Source of the DNA: Bacteroides faecium
GTDB lineage: Bacteria; Bacteroidota; Bacteroidia; Bacteroidales; Bacteroidaceae
Length of the DNA stretch: 64,000 bases
Direction of reading: 5' to 3'
Assembly (NCBI RefSeq): GCF_012113595.1
Contig: NZ_CP050831.1
Location: forward strand, 2,666,001 to 2,730,000
Shown: positions 16,243-26,336 of the stretch, piece after piece
Layout of the letters: every line of letters begins with the position of its first letter
How positions within the stretch are numbered: the first letter of the stretch is position 1
Made by a program: the position numbers and the translations under genes
The notes under the pieces: generated by a model
Database searches by the model: none
What the model was told of the DNA's origin: nothing
What the model saw: only the letters and a program-made list of their open reading frames with translations

Positions 16243-17634
16243 ATGACTCTAATCAAATCTATCTCTGGCATCCGCGGAACAATCGGCGGAGGCGCGGGTG
16301 AAGGACTGAATCCGCTTGACATTGTTAAATTCACCTCAGCTTATGCTACTTTGATTCGCAAGACTTGCAAAGTGCAGAGCAACAAAATTGTTGTGGGACG
16401 TGATGCCCGCATCTCTGGTGAAATGGTAAAAAACGTAGTAGTCGGCACCTTGATGGGAATGGGTTGGGATGTTGTAGACATCGACCTGGCTTCTACCCCG
16501 ACCACAGAACTGGCTGTAACAATGGAAGGTGCTTGTGGCGGTATCATCCTGACAGCTTCTCACAACCCGAAACAGTGGAATGCACTGAAATTACTGAATG
16601 AACATGGCGAATTCCTCAATGCAGCCGAAGGTAACGAAGTACTTCGTATTGCCGAAGCCGAAGAATTCGACTATGCAGATGTAGACCACCTCGGTTCTTA
16701 TCGCAAAGACCTTACCTACAATCAGAAACATATCGACAGCGTACTGGCTCTTGACCTGGTAGATGTTGAAGCTATCAAAAAAGCAGATTTTCGCGTAGCT
16801 ATCGACTGTGTAAACTCTGTAGGTGGCATTATTCTTCCTGAACTTTTGGAACGTCTGGGCGTGAAACATGTAGAAAAACTCTACTGCGAACCTACCGGAA
16901 ACTTCCAACACAACCCGGAACCACTCGAAAAGAATCTCGGTGACATCATGAACTTGATGAAAGGTGGAAAAGCGGATGTAGCATTTGTAGTAGACCCTGA
17001 CGTTGACCGCTTGGCAATGATTTGCGAAAACGGTGTAATGTATGGTGAGGAATATACACTGGTTACTGTTGCCGACTATGTACTGAAGCATACTCCGGGC
17101 AACACGGTATCCAACCTGAGTTCTACCCGTGCCCTGCGTGACGTAACTCGCAAATATGGTATGGAATACAATGCTTCTGCCGTAGGCGAAGTGAACGTAG
17201 TAACGAAGATGAAAGCAACCAACGCCGTTATCGGTGGCGAAGGAAACGGTGGAGTAATCTATCCTGCCAGCCACTACGGACGTGATGCTTTGGTAGGTAT
17301 CGCTTTATTCCTTAGCCACCTGGCTCACGAAGGAAAGAAAGTCAGCGAACTCCGTGCTACTTACCCGCCTTACTTCATTGCAAAGAACCGTGTAGACCTG
17401 ACTCCGGAAATTGACGTAGACGCTATCCTTGCTAAAGTAAAGGAAATCTATAAAGACGAAGAAATCAACGACATCGACGGTGTGAAGATTGACTTTGCAG
17501 ATAAATGGGTGCACTTGCGCAAGAGTAATACAGAAGCGATTATCCGTGTATATAGCGAAGCATCTACAATGGAAGCTGCCGAAGAAATCGGGCAGAAGAT
17601 TATGGATGTGATTAATGAGCTGGCGAAGAAATAA
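16243..17634 (+). CDS. glmM: Phosphoglucosamine mutase (GlmM-type phosphohexomutase)
   Basis: A 463-residue alpha-D-phosphohexomutase. The active serine, Ser106, lies in TASHNPKQWNALKLLN. The metal loop is DPDVDRLAM and the sugar-binding loop is GGEGNGGVIYP. The C-terminal phosphate-binding part is HLRKSNTEAIIRVYSE. The NALK form of the active-site loop and the overall layout match the enzyme annotated as GlmM in Bacteroidota, which makes glucosamine-1-phosphate for peptidoglycan and lipopolysaccharide. Phosphoglucomutase or phosphomannomutase activity is also possible. A strong terminator follows at 17652-17700. Confidence 0.9.
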   Translation: MTLIKSISGIRGTIGGGAGEGLNPLDIVKFTSAYATLIRKTCKVQSNKIVVGRDARISGEMVKNVVVGTLMGMGWDVVDIDLASTPTTELAVTMEGACGGIILTASHNPKQWNALKLLNEHGEFLNAAEGNEVLRIAEAEEFDYADVDHLGSYRKDLTYNQKHIDSVLALDLVDVEAIKKADFRVAIDCVNSVGGIILPELLERLGVKHVEKLYCEPTGNFQHNPEPLEKNLGDIMNLMKGGKADVAFVVDPDVDRLAMICENGVMYGEEYTLVTVADYVLKHTPGNTVSNLSSTRALRDVTRKYGMEYNASAVGEVNVVTKMKATNAVIGGEGNGGVIYPASHYGRDALVGIALFLSHLAHEGKKVSELRATYPPYFIAKNRVDLTPEIDVDAILAKVKEIYKDEEINDIDGVKIDFADKWVHLRKSNTEAIIRVYSEASTMEAAEEIGQKIMDVINELAKK

Positions 17635-17651
17635 CAGTCTTATTTATATTG

Positions 17652-17700
17652 AAATAAAAGAAAGGAGAGCTTGACAACCAAGCTCTCCTTTCTTTTATTT
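17652..17700. terminator. Strong intrinsic terminator after glmM
   Basis: A perfect 22-bp stem (17652-17673 pairing with 17679-17700) encloses a five-base loop. The outer part of the stem is A-rich on the left and T-rich on the right. It therefore works as a stem plus U-tract on the plus strand and could also act on the minus strand. Confidence 0.93.
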
Positions 17701-17710
17701 TTAATTTATT

Positions 17711-17775
17711 AGACAGAAGAACATGTGTTCCTATACGAGCTTTATTGCTAACCTATTTCTTTTGTTCTTCTGTCT
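17711..17775. repeat. 13-bp inverted repeat
   Basis: 17711-17723 (AGACAGAAGAACA) and 17763-17775 are perfect reverse complements separated by 39 bp. The enclosed sequence contains GAACATGTGTTC, a smaller palindrome-like element. It marks the left side of the repeat-rich intergenic region. Confidence 0.7.
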
Positions 17776-17818
17776 GTAAATAGCTCATATCCGTACGGGT
17801 AGGGAACAAAGTTATATG

Positions 17819-17972
17819 TATATGAATTTGTTCGACCTAGTACTGAAGCAAGCCGAACCATGTACTTGAGTTACTCAAGTCTCTTACATCATTTTATTGA
17901 GTGTGGTACTTGTTACGATCAATTCTCCTACTTGTTACAGTTAAATCTCCTACTAACTATTAAAATAGAAAA
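17819..17972. repeat. Seven-unit 22-bp-period array
   Basis: Cutting every 22 bp from 17819 gives units at 17819, 17841, 17863, 17885, 17907, 17929 and 17951. Units two to seven all begin with TAC, five of those with TACT. The pair at 17907 and 17929 match at most positions, both starting TACTTGTTAC and ending TCTCC. The unit at 17863 is itself a hairpin, ACTTGAG-TTA-CTCAAGT. No reading frame is conserved, since 22 is not a multiple of three. No spacer or repeat fits a CRISPR. Confidence 0.7.
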
Positions 17973-18090
17973 ACTGCCTTCAGCCTTCAGTTCTTCAAAA
18001 AAGCCCCTTTTCATCGGTGGTTTTTGCTGAAGGCACTCCTGAAAGCGAAAGTATATAACTCCAGTTCCTTTTGCCATATTTACTTTCAAC

Positions 18091-18376
18091 AAAGGCTCTG
18101 TTGTAACAAAACGAAGCCTGCATTTCATTGTAACAGAGCCTCTGTTTTACCCAGATACAGGCTCTGTTTTGTTCAGCCCACGTGTTGGCGTGTTCCAGCC
18201 TACGCGCAAGCAGCCATAAGCCCACATTTCACCTTGCTTTTGCCCACGTGGTGAATCTATATATCCAGCATGGTAGACATATAGATTCAGCATGGTGAGT
18301 ATATATATCCACCACGCTGAATATATAGCTCTATCAGCGAGCCTGAAAAAGCTGAAACCGCTGAAAGCACTCCCCC
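18091..18376. repeat. Thirteen-unit degenerate 22-bp-period array
   Basis: In one 22-bp register from 18091, neighbouring units resemble each other and drift along the array. Units at 18091, 18135 and 18157 share GCTCTGTT or a near copy. Units at 18157, 18179, 18201 and 18223 end in GCC, and the one at 18245 ends in CC. Units at 18267 and 18289 both begin AGCATGGT and end in an AT-rich tract. A related word returns inverted at 18309-18328 (CCACCACGCTGAATATATAG). The G+C content changes sharply between blocks. Small frames here, such as 17928-18128 and 18292-18501, look accidental. Confidence 0.65.
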
Positions 18377-18643
18377 TTGTCTACAGTACCTTCCTGCAAG
18401 GGATGATATTTTCCGGTTTCAGCCGCTATCTCCTTCCAGCAGAGCGTTTGCGGATAAAACTGGAACGGCTGAAAGCGGATTATAGCATGAAAATTCAATA
18501 AGAGGCCTTTGGCTGGTTTAGATGCAGATAGTTGGAGATTTTATTCATTTCTGTGCAAGGATGAATTGGCTCAAACTGGTACAAGGGCTTCCAACTTTTT
18601 GTTAGAATGAGAGGACGTTGATGTTAGTTACTTTTCTGTTCTA
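18377..18643. other. Intergenic stretch without a credible gene
   Basis: Words such as GCTGAAAGC and GCTGAAACC recur from 18350 to 18480 and echo 18025-18046, so this appears to be the decayed edge of the repeat region. From about 18500 the sequence is AT-rich and featureless up to the promoter of the regulator gene. I see no RNA gene or conserved frame. Confidence 0.5.
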
Positions 18644-18677
18644 TTTGGATATAATTTATATTAATTTCTTATATTTG
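18644..18677 (+). promoter_or_regulatory. Promoter of the PUL regulator gene
   Basis: TTTG at 18644-18647 and TATATTTG at 18670-18677 are 22 bp apart. Transcription would start near 18685 and leave a leader of about 245 nt before the ATG at 18930. The leader holds no clear riboswitch or frame of note. Confidence 0.5.
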
Positions 18678-18929
18678 TCCTCTATTACTTGATAAATGGA
18701 GACTAGGTTTCCTCATTTAAAGATGAGACGATAATAAAATTGAACTGTCGTATCGGGTGATTGGAAAAGTATAAAGATGGAATTATTTCTGAAAGAAAAA
18801 AATCTGATTCTTGAAAGTTGTGGCATGAAGTACAAACAGCAAACAATATAGGGCGGAATGATGAAACTCTTCACTTCTCTCTTATCCGGATTGCTCCATA
18901 AATAAATATAAGATAATTTAGGAAACGCG

Positions 18930-21900
18930 ATGAAAACACGATTAGTCATTTTTATTGTATTAATATATTCATTAGCTGCCACTGCGGCAAATGAGCGGGA
19001 TACTTATTTCTTTTCGAAGGTAGATTATCAACAAGGATTATCTAACAGTGCAGTGCTTTCTCTTTTTCAGGATAACGAAGGACTGATGTGGTTCGGCACG
19101 TATGATGGGGTGAACTGTTGGGATGGAAAAACGATGGAAGTGTTTCGTTCCGACTTTTCGGCAGATAAGACGTTAAGTAATAATGTGATTCATGCTATTT
19201 CGCAGGCGGATAGCAGTTGTCTGTGGATTTCTACTCATTTAGGTGTGAATCGCTTTTCGCAAAAGACAAAACAGATTATCGGTAGTTATGATTTGCCGAA
19301 TGATTATAGCGTACATTCTAACAGCAGTGGAAATACATGGGTACTTGCCAGTAACAGAATTTACTATTATAACACGAATCATCAAAATTTTATTTTGGGA
19401 CAAACTCCGGCATTGCAGGATGATATGTCACAGCGGGCATTCGTAACAGATGACGGTGCTCTTTGGCTATTTCCTTTTCATACGGGACAAATCCAAAATT
19501 ACTCGCTGAACACTTTTAGTGCGGATAGTTTATCGGTAAAACTATCTGTTTCCACAACTAATTTTCATTCGAAAGCTATTGAAGATATTTTCTACCAGAA
19601 TGGTGTTTTTTGCTTTATAGATTGTGACAAAGACTTATATATGTATGACATTTCACGAAAGTCTAAAATATATATTCGTAACCTTTCGTCACTGGTGCAG
19701 AAATATGGGGTGATAAAAGGGATTGTTCCTTTTTATGAAGACATCATTATAGCTTTTCGTGCCAATGGATTAATTCGTTTGCGTACGTCGAAAAAGTATG
19801 AAGAAGAGATTATCAATCGTAATGTCCGTATTTACGGACTTTACCGGGAACCGCGTCAAGGAATGCTTTGGATTGCATCAGACGGACAGGGAGCTGTGAT
19901 TTATGCCAAGAAATATTCTATTACCACTAATTTGATGTTGAACCGTATGTCGACTGGGTTGAGTAGGCAGGTGCGTTCAGTGATGACAGATAAATATGGG
20001 GGATTATGGTTCGGAACGAAAGGAGACGGATTGCTACATTTGCCCGATTTTCGTAATACTACAGTGGATAAAGTTTCGGAAGCTATGGTTTATTCACCTG
20101 AGAAAAAGCAGAAAGTGTCATCCTATATTAAATGGGATCAGGAATTTCATGTATATAAATTGGTTCAGAGCCGCTATATGGACGGCTTTTGGATTGGAAC
20201 AGGGAATCTGGGATTGTTCTATTATTCGTTTGAAGATGATGCTTTGCGTCAAGTCGAATATTCCTCTGGAGAGCCTGTCATTGAAATACATGGAATTTAT
20301 GAAGAAAGTGACAGCGTGCTATATGCTGTTACGGCAGGGGTCGGTTTCTATAAGATAATACTTGATAAGAAGCCCGGTTCCATAACTGTCAGGCAACAGA
20401 AACGTTACCGCTTCTTTCATGAGCAACAGGAAATTACAACGTTTTATCCCATGTTGGCGGATGGCGATTCTATCTTGTGGTTGGGGAGTAGAGAGAAGGG
20501 ACTTGTGCGGTTTGACAAACGGACAGAGGAGTATCGCGTTATTTCTCTGAAAGAGATGCTTCATAAATCAGTAGACGATGTGCTGAGTTTATATCGTGCG
20601 CATGATGGTAAAATGTATGTGGGGACTACTTCCGGATTGGTATGTCTCACCTTTCATGGAAAGAAAATTGAAGCTACCTATATCGGTCGGGAGCAAGGAT
20701 TACTCAACGACATGATACATGGAGTGCTGGAAGACGGCAATGGTCTTTTATGGCTGGGTACCAATCGCGGACTTATCAAATACAATCCGAAAAATGGAGC
20801 TTCGCACGACTATTATTATACAGCTGGCGTACAAGTAGGAGAATTCAGTGATGACGCTTATTATCAATGTCCCTATACGGGCAGCCTTTTCTTTGGTGGG
20901 ATTGACGGGCTTCTCTATTTGGATCGTAAAGTGGCGGTTGCTCCGGAGTATTATCCGGACATTCTGCTGCGTCGGTTATGGATAGGACGGCGGGAAGTGA
21001 GTCTGGGAGAGTATTATGCCGATAATGGAAAAAGTTTGCAACTGAACGGTACGCCGATTTCATTCTCTCTTTCTTTTGCCGTTCCCGATTACCTGACCGG
21101 GGAAGAGGTGGAATATTCTTTTATGTTGGAAGGGTATGACAAGCAATGGACTTCATTCAGCAGTATCAATGAAGCCTCTTATATCGAAGTACCTGCGGGC
21201 GATTATGTCTTTAAGGTCCGCTATAAGAAAGACGTATTCGATACGGAATATAAATGTTTCTCTATTCCCGTGCATATTCTCCCACCGTGGTATCAGTCGG
21301 TATGGGCTTATATATTCTATATTCTGCAGCTTGCGCTCTTTGTGGGATATCTGCTTCACTTACTGCGCAAGTATATCCTTCACGAGCGGGTATTGAAGAG
21401 GCTGCTTGCTGCGGAAAATAACAAGGAAGGGGAAGGGAGTGTTAGTTACAATCGTGATTTGCTCAACAGTTTCACTCTTATTTATCATGCTTGTGACCAG
21501 TTGCGTGCCGAAAATACTTCTTATGAACAGCACCGGAAACAGGTGGAACTGATACGTGAAACTGCTATGGCGGCTCTTTTTCGTCCAGAGACGTTACATT
21601 CTGAGAAACTTAACCAATTTTATCCTACTACTTTCGTCCTTTCAGCCCGTATGTGCATACAAGAATTGTCAATGGAAGTGCTTCGCACATTGAAGGGACA
21701 GGGTGTAGACGTTTCTCTGATACAATCTTCCATCTCGGAAAACTTTACTTTTCCAGTTTATAAGAATGCTGTGCGCTGTATCCTTTATTACTGCTATCAG
21801 TCTATTTGCCAGCAAAAACTGTCATCCACCGGAATCACGGTGAATGCGAAGGAAGAAGAAGGTAAAATGTGCATGATGTTGTCTGCAGCTGATGGAGTAC

Positions 21901-22886
21901 TTGAGAAGTTACGTAGTCAACTGATCGGGGACGCCTGTCCTGTGTCTGACAAGAAAGATACTGATCAAGCGTTTGGTATTCAGTTGATGCTTTGTTTCGT
22001 TCAGTCTGCATTGGAGCAGCTTCATGTAACGGTTCATTATACGAACTCGGATACCGGTCATTCCTGTTTGGAGCTTGTTTTTGAACCGGTCGAACTGACG
22101 GATGAAAAAACGACGGAGAAGAAAACGATCCTGCTTCTGGAAGACCGCGATGAGATGGTCTGGTTGATAACAGGATTGTTGTCGGAAGAGTATTCCATAT
22201 GTCCGGTGAAAAGTGTGCAGACGGCATTTGATGAAATCCGTCGTTCCATTCCGGCGCTTTTTTTGGTTGATATGAGTATGTACACGGATGCTGAGAGCAC
22301 CTTCTTAGAGTATGTCGGTAAGAATCGTTCCTTGCTTTCAAAAACCGCCTTTGTCCCGATGCTGACTTGGAAAGCGAGTTCTGCTATCCAACGTGAATTG
22401 ATTTTGTGGTCGGATTCTTATATTGTACTGCCTTATGATATTCTCTTTTTGAAAGAAGACATCCATAGAGCCATATATGGTAAGCGCGAAGCCAAACAGA
22501 TTTATCTGGAAGAACTAGGGGAATTGGCACAACAGATAGTTTGTACTACCACAGAGCAGGTCGATTTTATTCGTAAACTCTTGCAAGTGATTGAACAGAA
22601 TCTTGATCAGGAAGGATTAGGTTCTACGTTCATTGCTGACCGCATGGCAATGAGCCCACGCCAATTTTACCGCAAGTTTAAGGAAATCTCTTCAATGTCT
22701 CCCACTGATTTGATAAAGAATTACAGATTGGAGAAGGCAGCCCAACTGTTGAGAGAAGAAGAACTTACCATTCAGGACGTCATTTCTGATGTGGGCATAT
22801 CAAGTCGGTCTTATTTTTATAAGGAATTTGCCCGCAAGTTCGGAGTGACACCAAAAGATTACCGTGAACAAGGTAAAGATGTATAA
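18930..22886 (+). CDS. Hybrid two-component-like PUL regulator with degenerate kinase
   Basis: A 1318-residue protein. A signal peptide (1-20) precedes a periplasmic beta-propeller sensor with repeats such as LFQDNEGLMWFGTYDG, then a Y_Y_Y domain (about 725-785). One membrane span lies at about 791-813 (YIFYILQLALFVGYLL). Where hybrid two-component regulators have HisKA and ATPase domains, no phospho-acceptor His motif and no canonical N, G1 or G2 boxes are seen. A receiver-like domain (about 1065-1185) keeps an Asp (1114, in LFLVDMSM). It reads VLPYD where active receivers have a Lys-Pro. A C-terminal AraC DNA-binding domain (about 1210-1315) is intact. It probably controls the SusC operon 253 bp downstream in response to a periplasmic glycan, by conformational signalling rather than phosphotransfer. 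Confidence 0.88.
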   Translation: MKTRLVIFIVLIYSLAATAANERDTYFFSKVDYQQGLSNSAVLSLFQDNEGLMWFGTYDGVNCWDGKTMEVFRSDFSADKTLSNNVIHAISQADSSCLWISTHLGVNRFSQKTKQIIGSYDLPNDYSVHSNSSGNTWVLASNRIYYYNTNHQNFILGQTPALQDDMSQRAFVTDDGALWLFPFHTGQIQNYSLNTFSADSLSVKLSVSTTNFHSKAIEDIFYQNGVFCFIDCDKDLYMYDISRKSKIYIRNLSSLVQKYGVIKGIVPFYEDIIIAFRANGLIRLRTSKKYEEEIINRNVRIYGLYREPRQGMLWIASDGQGAVIYAKKYSITTNLMLNRMSTGLSRQVRSVMTDKYGGLWFGTKGDGLLHLPDFRNTTVDKVSEAMVYSPEKKQKVSSYIKWDQEFHVYKLVQSRYMDGFWIGTGNLGLFYYSFEDDALRQVEYSSGEPVIEIHGIYEESDSVLYAVTAGVGFYKIILDKKPGSITVRQQKRYRFFHEQQEITTFYPMLADGDSILWLGSREKGLVRFDKRTEEYRVISLKEMLHKSVDDVLSLYRAHDGKMYVGTTSGLVCLTFHGKKIEATYIGREQGLLNDMIHGVLEDGNGLLWLGTNRGLIKYNPKNGASHDYYYTAGVQVGEFSDDAYYQCPYTGSLFFGGIDGLLYLDRKVAVAPEYYPDILLRRLWIGRREVSLGEYYADNGKSLQLNGTPISFSLSFAVPDYLTGEEVEYSFMLEGYDKQWTSFSSINEASYIEVPAGDYVFKVRYKKDVFDTEYKCFSIPVHILPPWYQSVWAYIFYILQLALFVGYLLHLLRKYILHERVLKRLLAAENNKEGEGSVSYNRDLLNSFTLIYHACDQLRAENTSYEQHRKQVELIRETAMAALFRPETLHSEKLNQFYPTTFVLSARMCIQELSMEVLRTLKGQGVDVSLIQSSISENFTFPVYKNAVRCILYYCYQSICQQKLSSTGITVNAKEEEGKMCMMLSAADGVLEKLRSQLIGDACPVSDKKDTDQAFGIQLMLCFVQSALEQLHVTVHYTNSDTGHSCLELVFEPVELTDEKTTEKKTILLLEDRDEMVWLITGLLSEEYSICPVKSVQTAFDEIRRSIPALFLVDMSMYTDAESTFLEYVGKNRSLLSKTAFVPMLTWKASSAIQRELILWSDSYIVLPYDILFLKEDIHRAIYGKREAKQIYLEELGELAQQIVCTTTEQVDFIRKLLQVIEQNLDQEGLGSTFIADRMAMSPRQFYRKFKEISSMSPTDLIKNYRLEKAAQLLREEELTIQDVISDVGISSRSYFYKEFARKFGVTPKDYREQGKDV

Positions 22887-23139
22887 TTTGTCTTGTGCTT
22901 TATCTAGTGTTCTGTTTTGTGCTCTTATTGTACATGTGTCTGTTTATTTAGTTGAAATACAGATATTTATAGAGTGCTCTCATTGACATCTATATACGTT
23001 CTCCCGCCTTTTTGATTTTACTTGCATTTTGTCACTTTTGAGGATTGATGATAAAAATAAATGGTCTTAATTTGCCTTCACTAATAGCGAATTAAACATG
23101 TTTGATAACCTTATCCACTAATTAAAAAAGCAAGTAATT

Positions 23140-26100
23140 ATGAATTTGTACGTGAAAAAACACTATGTGAGGTCGTTATGGCTGCTACTGGCGTTGATTG
23201 TATTCAACACGACAGTTTGGGCTCAAAACACCTCGGTCACAGGGCGTGTCTCCGACGAAAAGGGAGAATTGCTCATTGGAGTAAGCGTTCAGGAAAAAGG
23301 GACTGGAAATGGTACGATTACAGATGCCAACGGACAGTACAATCTTAAATTATCTTCTAAAAATCCCGTGTTATTAGTCTCCTATATAGGATATAAACCA
23401 CAGGAAGTAAAAGTGAACAAACGAGTGCTGGATATCATTCTGGCGGAAGAAGTCTCCGCTTTGGATGAAGTGACGGTAGTCGCCTACGGTAGCCAGCGCA
23501 AAGTATCTGTAGTGGGAGCTCAGTCTACTATGGATATGGATGCCATCAAGATGCCTACCGCTAATCTGTCCGCCTCTATCGCCGGACGTTTGCCGGGACT
23601 GGTAGCCGTGCAGCGTACGGGAGAGCCGGGGCATGATGATGCCGACATCTGGATTCGTGGTATATCCACGTTTTCAGGGCAAAACTCCAACCCGCTCGTC
23701 TTGGTAGATGGGGTGGAACGTGACTTCAACAATATTGATCCCAATGATATTGAATCCTTTACGGTTTTGAAAGACGCTTCCGCAACAGCAGTTTACGGTG
23801 TACGAGGTGCGAATGGTGTAATCTTGATAAAGACAAAGCCCGGTAAGGTAGGCAAACCTCAATTTACGGTGGATTATTATGAAAGTTTCGTTACATTGAC
23901 CCGAAAACCCAAATTGGCAGATGCTTATACATATATGGATGCTGTCAACGAAGCATATATGAACTCGAAAAATCAGTTGCTATATACTCCGCAATATATC
24001 GAAGCAACCAAAAAAGCGAATGGCGTACTGCCCAATGACAATCCGCAGATGTACAACCCTTATCTTTATCCGGCAGTAGACTGGATGAGCGAGCTATTTC
24101 GTGATTGGGGACACAATCGCCGGGCTAATGTCAGTGTACGTGGCGGTGTGCCGAACGCTTCCTATTATGTGTCTTTGAGTTATTACAATGAAAGTGGTCT
24201 GACACGTTCGACGCAGATGGAGAACTATGACGCTGACATTCGTTACAACCGTTATAACTATACAGCGAACCTGAATTTGAAACCGACCGAAACAACCACT
24301 ATCGATTTAGGTTTCAGCGGTTATCTTTCTTCCGGCAATTATCCGGAGATTTCTACCAATGATTTGTTTTCCGGAGCAATAGCCATCAACCCGGTTCACT
24401 ACCCGCTGATGATGCCGGATGGAACGGTATCTGGTATTTCCGGCAACGGTTCCCAGCGTAATCCTTATGCGGATCTGGCTCGTCGCGGTTATACTAATGA
24501 ATCAAATAATCAGTTGAATTCGAACATACGGGTCACTCAAGACTTAGGTTTCTGGAAATGGAGCAAAGGGTTTTGTGTATCTGCCATGGTTGCTTTTGAC
24601 GTGCGCAATGAACGTTCCCTAAAATATAAGAAGTGGGAAGATACCTATTATTTCAGCGGAAGCAAAGACCCGGTGACCGGGTTGTGGAATGATGACGTGT
24701 ACAATGCCGACGGCACTTTCAAGACCTATCGCACGCACGAAGGAAACAATGAACTCTCTTTTGATACGGAAGGGACAAACAAACGCAGCACCTATTTTGA
24801 AGCGTCTTTGAACTATGACCGTTCTTTCGGCAAGCACCGTTTAGGTGGATTGGTTCTTTATAACCAAAAGGAAGCGCGTTATGTATATGATGATAGCGAT
24901 GAAAGAGACAAATCTTCCAAAGATAGAATCATCGGTTCCTTACCATACAAGCAGCAAGGCATTGCCATGCGTCTGACGTATTCCTGGAACGACCGTTATT
25001 TTCTGGAAGCCAATGCCGGATATAATGGCTCTGAAAACTTCAGTCCTAACAAACGCTTCGGCTTTTTTCCCGCTGTCGGTTTAGGATGGGCGGTATCTAA
25101 TGAAACATTTTGGGAACCTCTGCAAAAATATATCTCTTTCTTCAAGATTCGCTATACGGACGGACTTGTAGGTACGGATGCCGTTACCAACCGTCGCTTC
25201 ATGTATATGGAAATGATGGCTTCCAATGACGGTTATCGTTTCGGTACGGACAATGTTTGGGTAGGTGGCTACGGAGTAACCAAATATGGAGTGAACGTTG
25301 GATGGTCTACTTCCCACAAGCAGGATTTAGGCTTTGACTTGAAGTTCCTTAATAACAACCTTTCCGTATCGGTAGACCTGTTCAAGGAACATCGTAAAGA
25401 CATCTTCCTGAAACGTTCTAATCTTCCGGATTATACGGGATTTGTGGAGATGCCTTATGGTAACTTAGGTGTTGTGGACAATAAAGGAGTGGAAGCCATG
25501 TTGGAATGGAATCAGCCGATAGGCAAGAATATTAACTTGACAGTACGCGGAAATATCGCTTACAATGAAGATAAGATAGTGGAAGATCATAGTCCGGCTG
25601 TGAGATACCCGTGGCTGGAGACTCGCGGAACGAATGTCAATGCCCGTTGGGGATGGATTGCCGAGGGATTGTTTACCAGTGAGGAAGAGATAATGGATCA
25701 TTCCAAACAATTTGGTGAGTTATATCCAGGACAAGTTTCCCGCGTAGGTGACATCAAATATAAGGATTTGAATGGAGATGGTACAATAGATGATAATGAT
25801 AGATGCGTGATTGGTCAAGGTGATGTGCCAAAGTTGTATTATGGTTTCGGATTTGACTTGCAGATAAGTAATTTCTCTATCGGGCTTCTTTTTGCCGGGA
25901 ATGCAAAAGCTGACCGTTGTTTGAGCGGCAGTGGTGTGAATCCGTTCTCCGATTCATCCGGTCTTTCCAACCTCTATTCTAACATCACCGACAGATGGTC
26001 TGAAGATGATCCGACCAATGAGAATGTATTTTATCCCCGTCTCTATTACGGATCAAGCGATAATGCACAGAATACGAAGACCAGCACATGGTGGCAGAAA

Positions 26101-26322
26101 GACGTTAGTTTCCTGCGTTTGAAACAACTGAACATCTCTTATTCCTTGCCGAAGAAACTTTTGAGTGGCACTTTCTTGAATAGTGCCAGTGTTTATCTGA
26201 TGGGAACGAATCTGTTGACTTTCTCCAAGTTCAAACTTTGGGATCCGGAACTAAATACGAATGACGGTACGCGTTATCCTAATTCCCGCACATTCTCAGT
26301 TGGGGTAAACGTAAGTTTTTAA
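23140..26322 (+). CDS. SusC/RagA-family TonB-dependent outer-membrane transporter
   Basis: A 1060-residue SusC-like receptor. A signal peptide ends at VWAQ (about 28). A carboxypeptidase-regulatory-like domain follows (about 32-115, SVTGRVSDEKGELLIGVSV). The plug domain has the family signature VLKDASATAVYG near residue 210. A 22-strand-type barrel fills the rest and ends in an aromatic-rich strand (TFSVGVNVSF). It imports oligosaccharides or glycopeptides across the outer membrane with energy from TonB, together with the SusD lipoprotein encoded 14 bp downstream. No FecR-type signalling extension is apparent, in keeping with control by the upstream regulator. Confidence 0.96.
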   Translation: MNLYVKKHYVRSLWLLLALIVFNTTVWAQNTSVTGRVSDEKGELLIGVSVQEKGTGNGTITDANGQYNLKLSSKNPVLLVSYIGYKPQEVKVNKRVLDIILAEEVSALDEVTVVAYGSQRKVSVVGAQSTMDMDAIKMPTANLSASIAGRLPGLVAVQRTGEPGHDDADIWIRGISTFSGQNSNPLVLVDGVERDFNNIDPNDIESFTVLKDASATAVYGVRGANGVILIKTKPGKVGKPQFTVDYYESFVTLTRKPKLADAYTYMDAVNEAYMNSKNQLLYTPQYIEATKKANGVLPNDNPQMYNPYLYPAVDWMSELFRDWGHNRRANVSVRGGVPNASYYVSLSYYNESGLTRSTQMENYDADIRYNRYNYTANLNLKPTETTTIDLGFSGYLSSGNYPEISTNDLFSGAIAINPVHYPLMMPDGTVSGISGNGSQRNPYADLARRGYTNESNNQLNSNIRVTQDLGFWKWSKGFCVSAMVAFDVRNERSLKYKKWEDTYYFSGSKDPVTGLWNDDVYNADGTFKTYRTHEGNNELSFDTEGTNKRSTYFEASLNYDRSFGKHRLGGLVLYNQKEARYVYDDSDERDKSSKDRIIGSLPYKQQGIAMRLTYSWNDRYFLEANAGYNGSENFSPNKRFGFFPAVGLGWAVSNETFWEPLQKYISFFKIRYTDGLVGTDAVTNRRFMYMEMMASNDGYRFGTDNVWVGGYGVTKYGVNVGWSTSHKQDLGFDLKFLNNNLSVSVDLFKEHRKDIFLKRSNLPDYTGFVEMPYGNLGVVDNKGVEAMLEWNQPIGKNINLTVRGNIAYNEDKIVEDHSPAVRYPWLETRGTNVNARWGWIAEGLFTSEEEIMDHSKQFGELYPGQVSRVGDIKYKDLNGDGTIDDNDRCVIGQGDVPKLYYGFGFDLQISNFSIGLLFAGNAKADRCLSGSGVNPFSDSSGLSNLYSNITDRWSEDDPTNENVFYPRLYYGSSDNAQNTKTSTWWQKDVSFLRLKQLNISYSLPKKLLSGTFLNSASVYLMGTNLLTFSKFKLWDPELNTNDGTRYPNSRTFSVGVNVSF

Positions 26323-26336
26323 TCTAATAATTAGCA

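Noticed and set aside
17819..18376. CRISPR array
   Set aside because: No constant repeat alternates with spacers of 30 bp or more. The 22-bp units are contiguous and drift in sequence, and no cas gene is present.
17928..18501. Several frames of 60-76 codons on both strands
   Set aside because: They lie wholly in 22-bp-period repeat DNA, overlap each other, have no start-region signals and read as low-complexity or Cys/Arg-rich sequence. I treat them as chance frames.
22887..23139. Promoter in front of susC
   Set aside because: No full TAnnTTTG is present. Only one-mismatch candidates such as CACTTTTG occur, so I could not assign a site. An activator-dependent promoter is likely.
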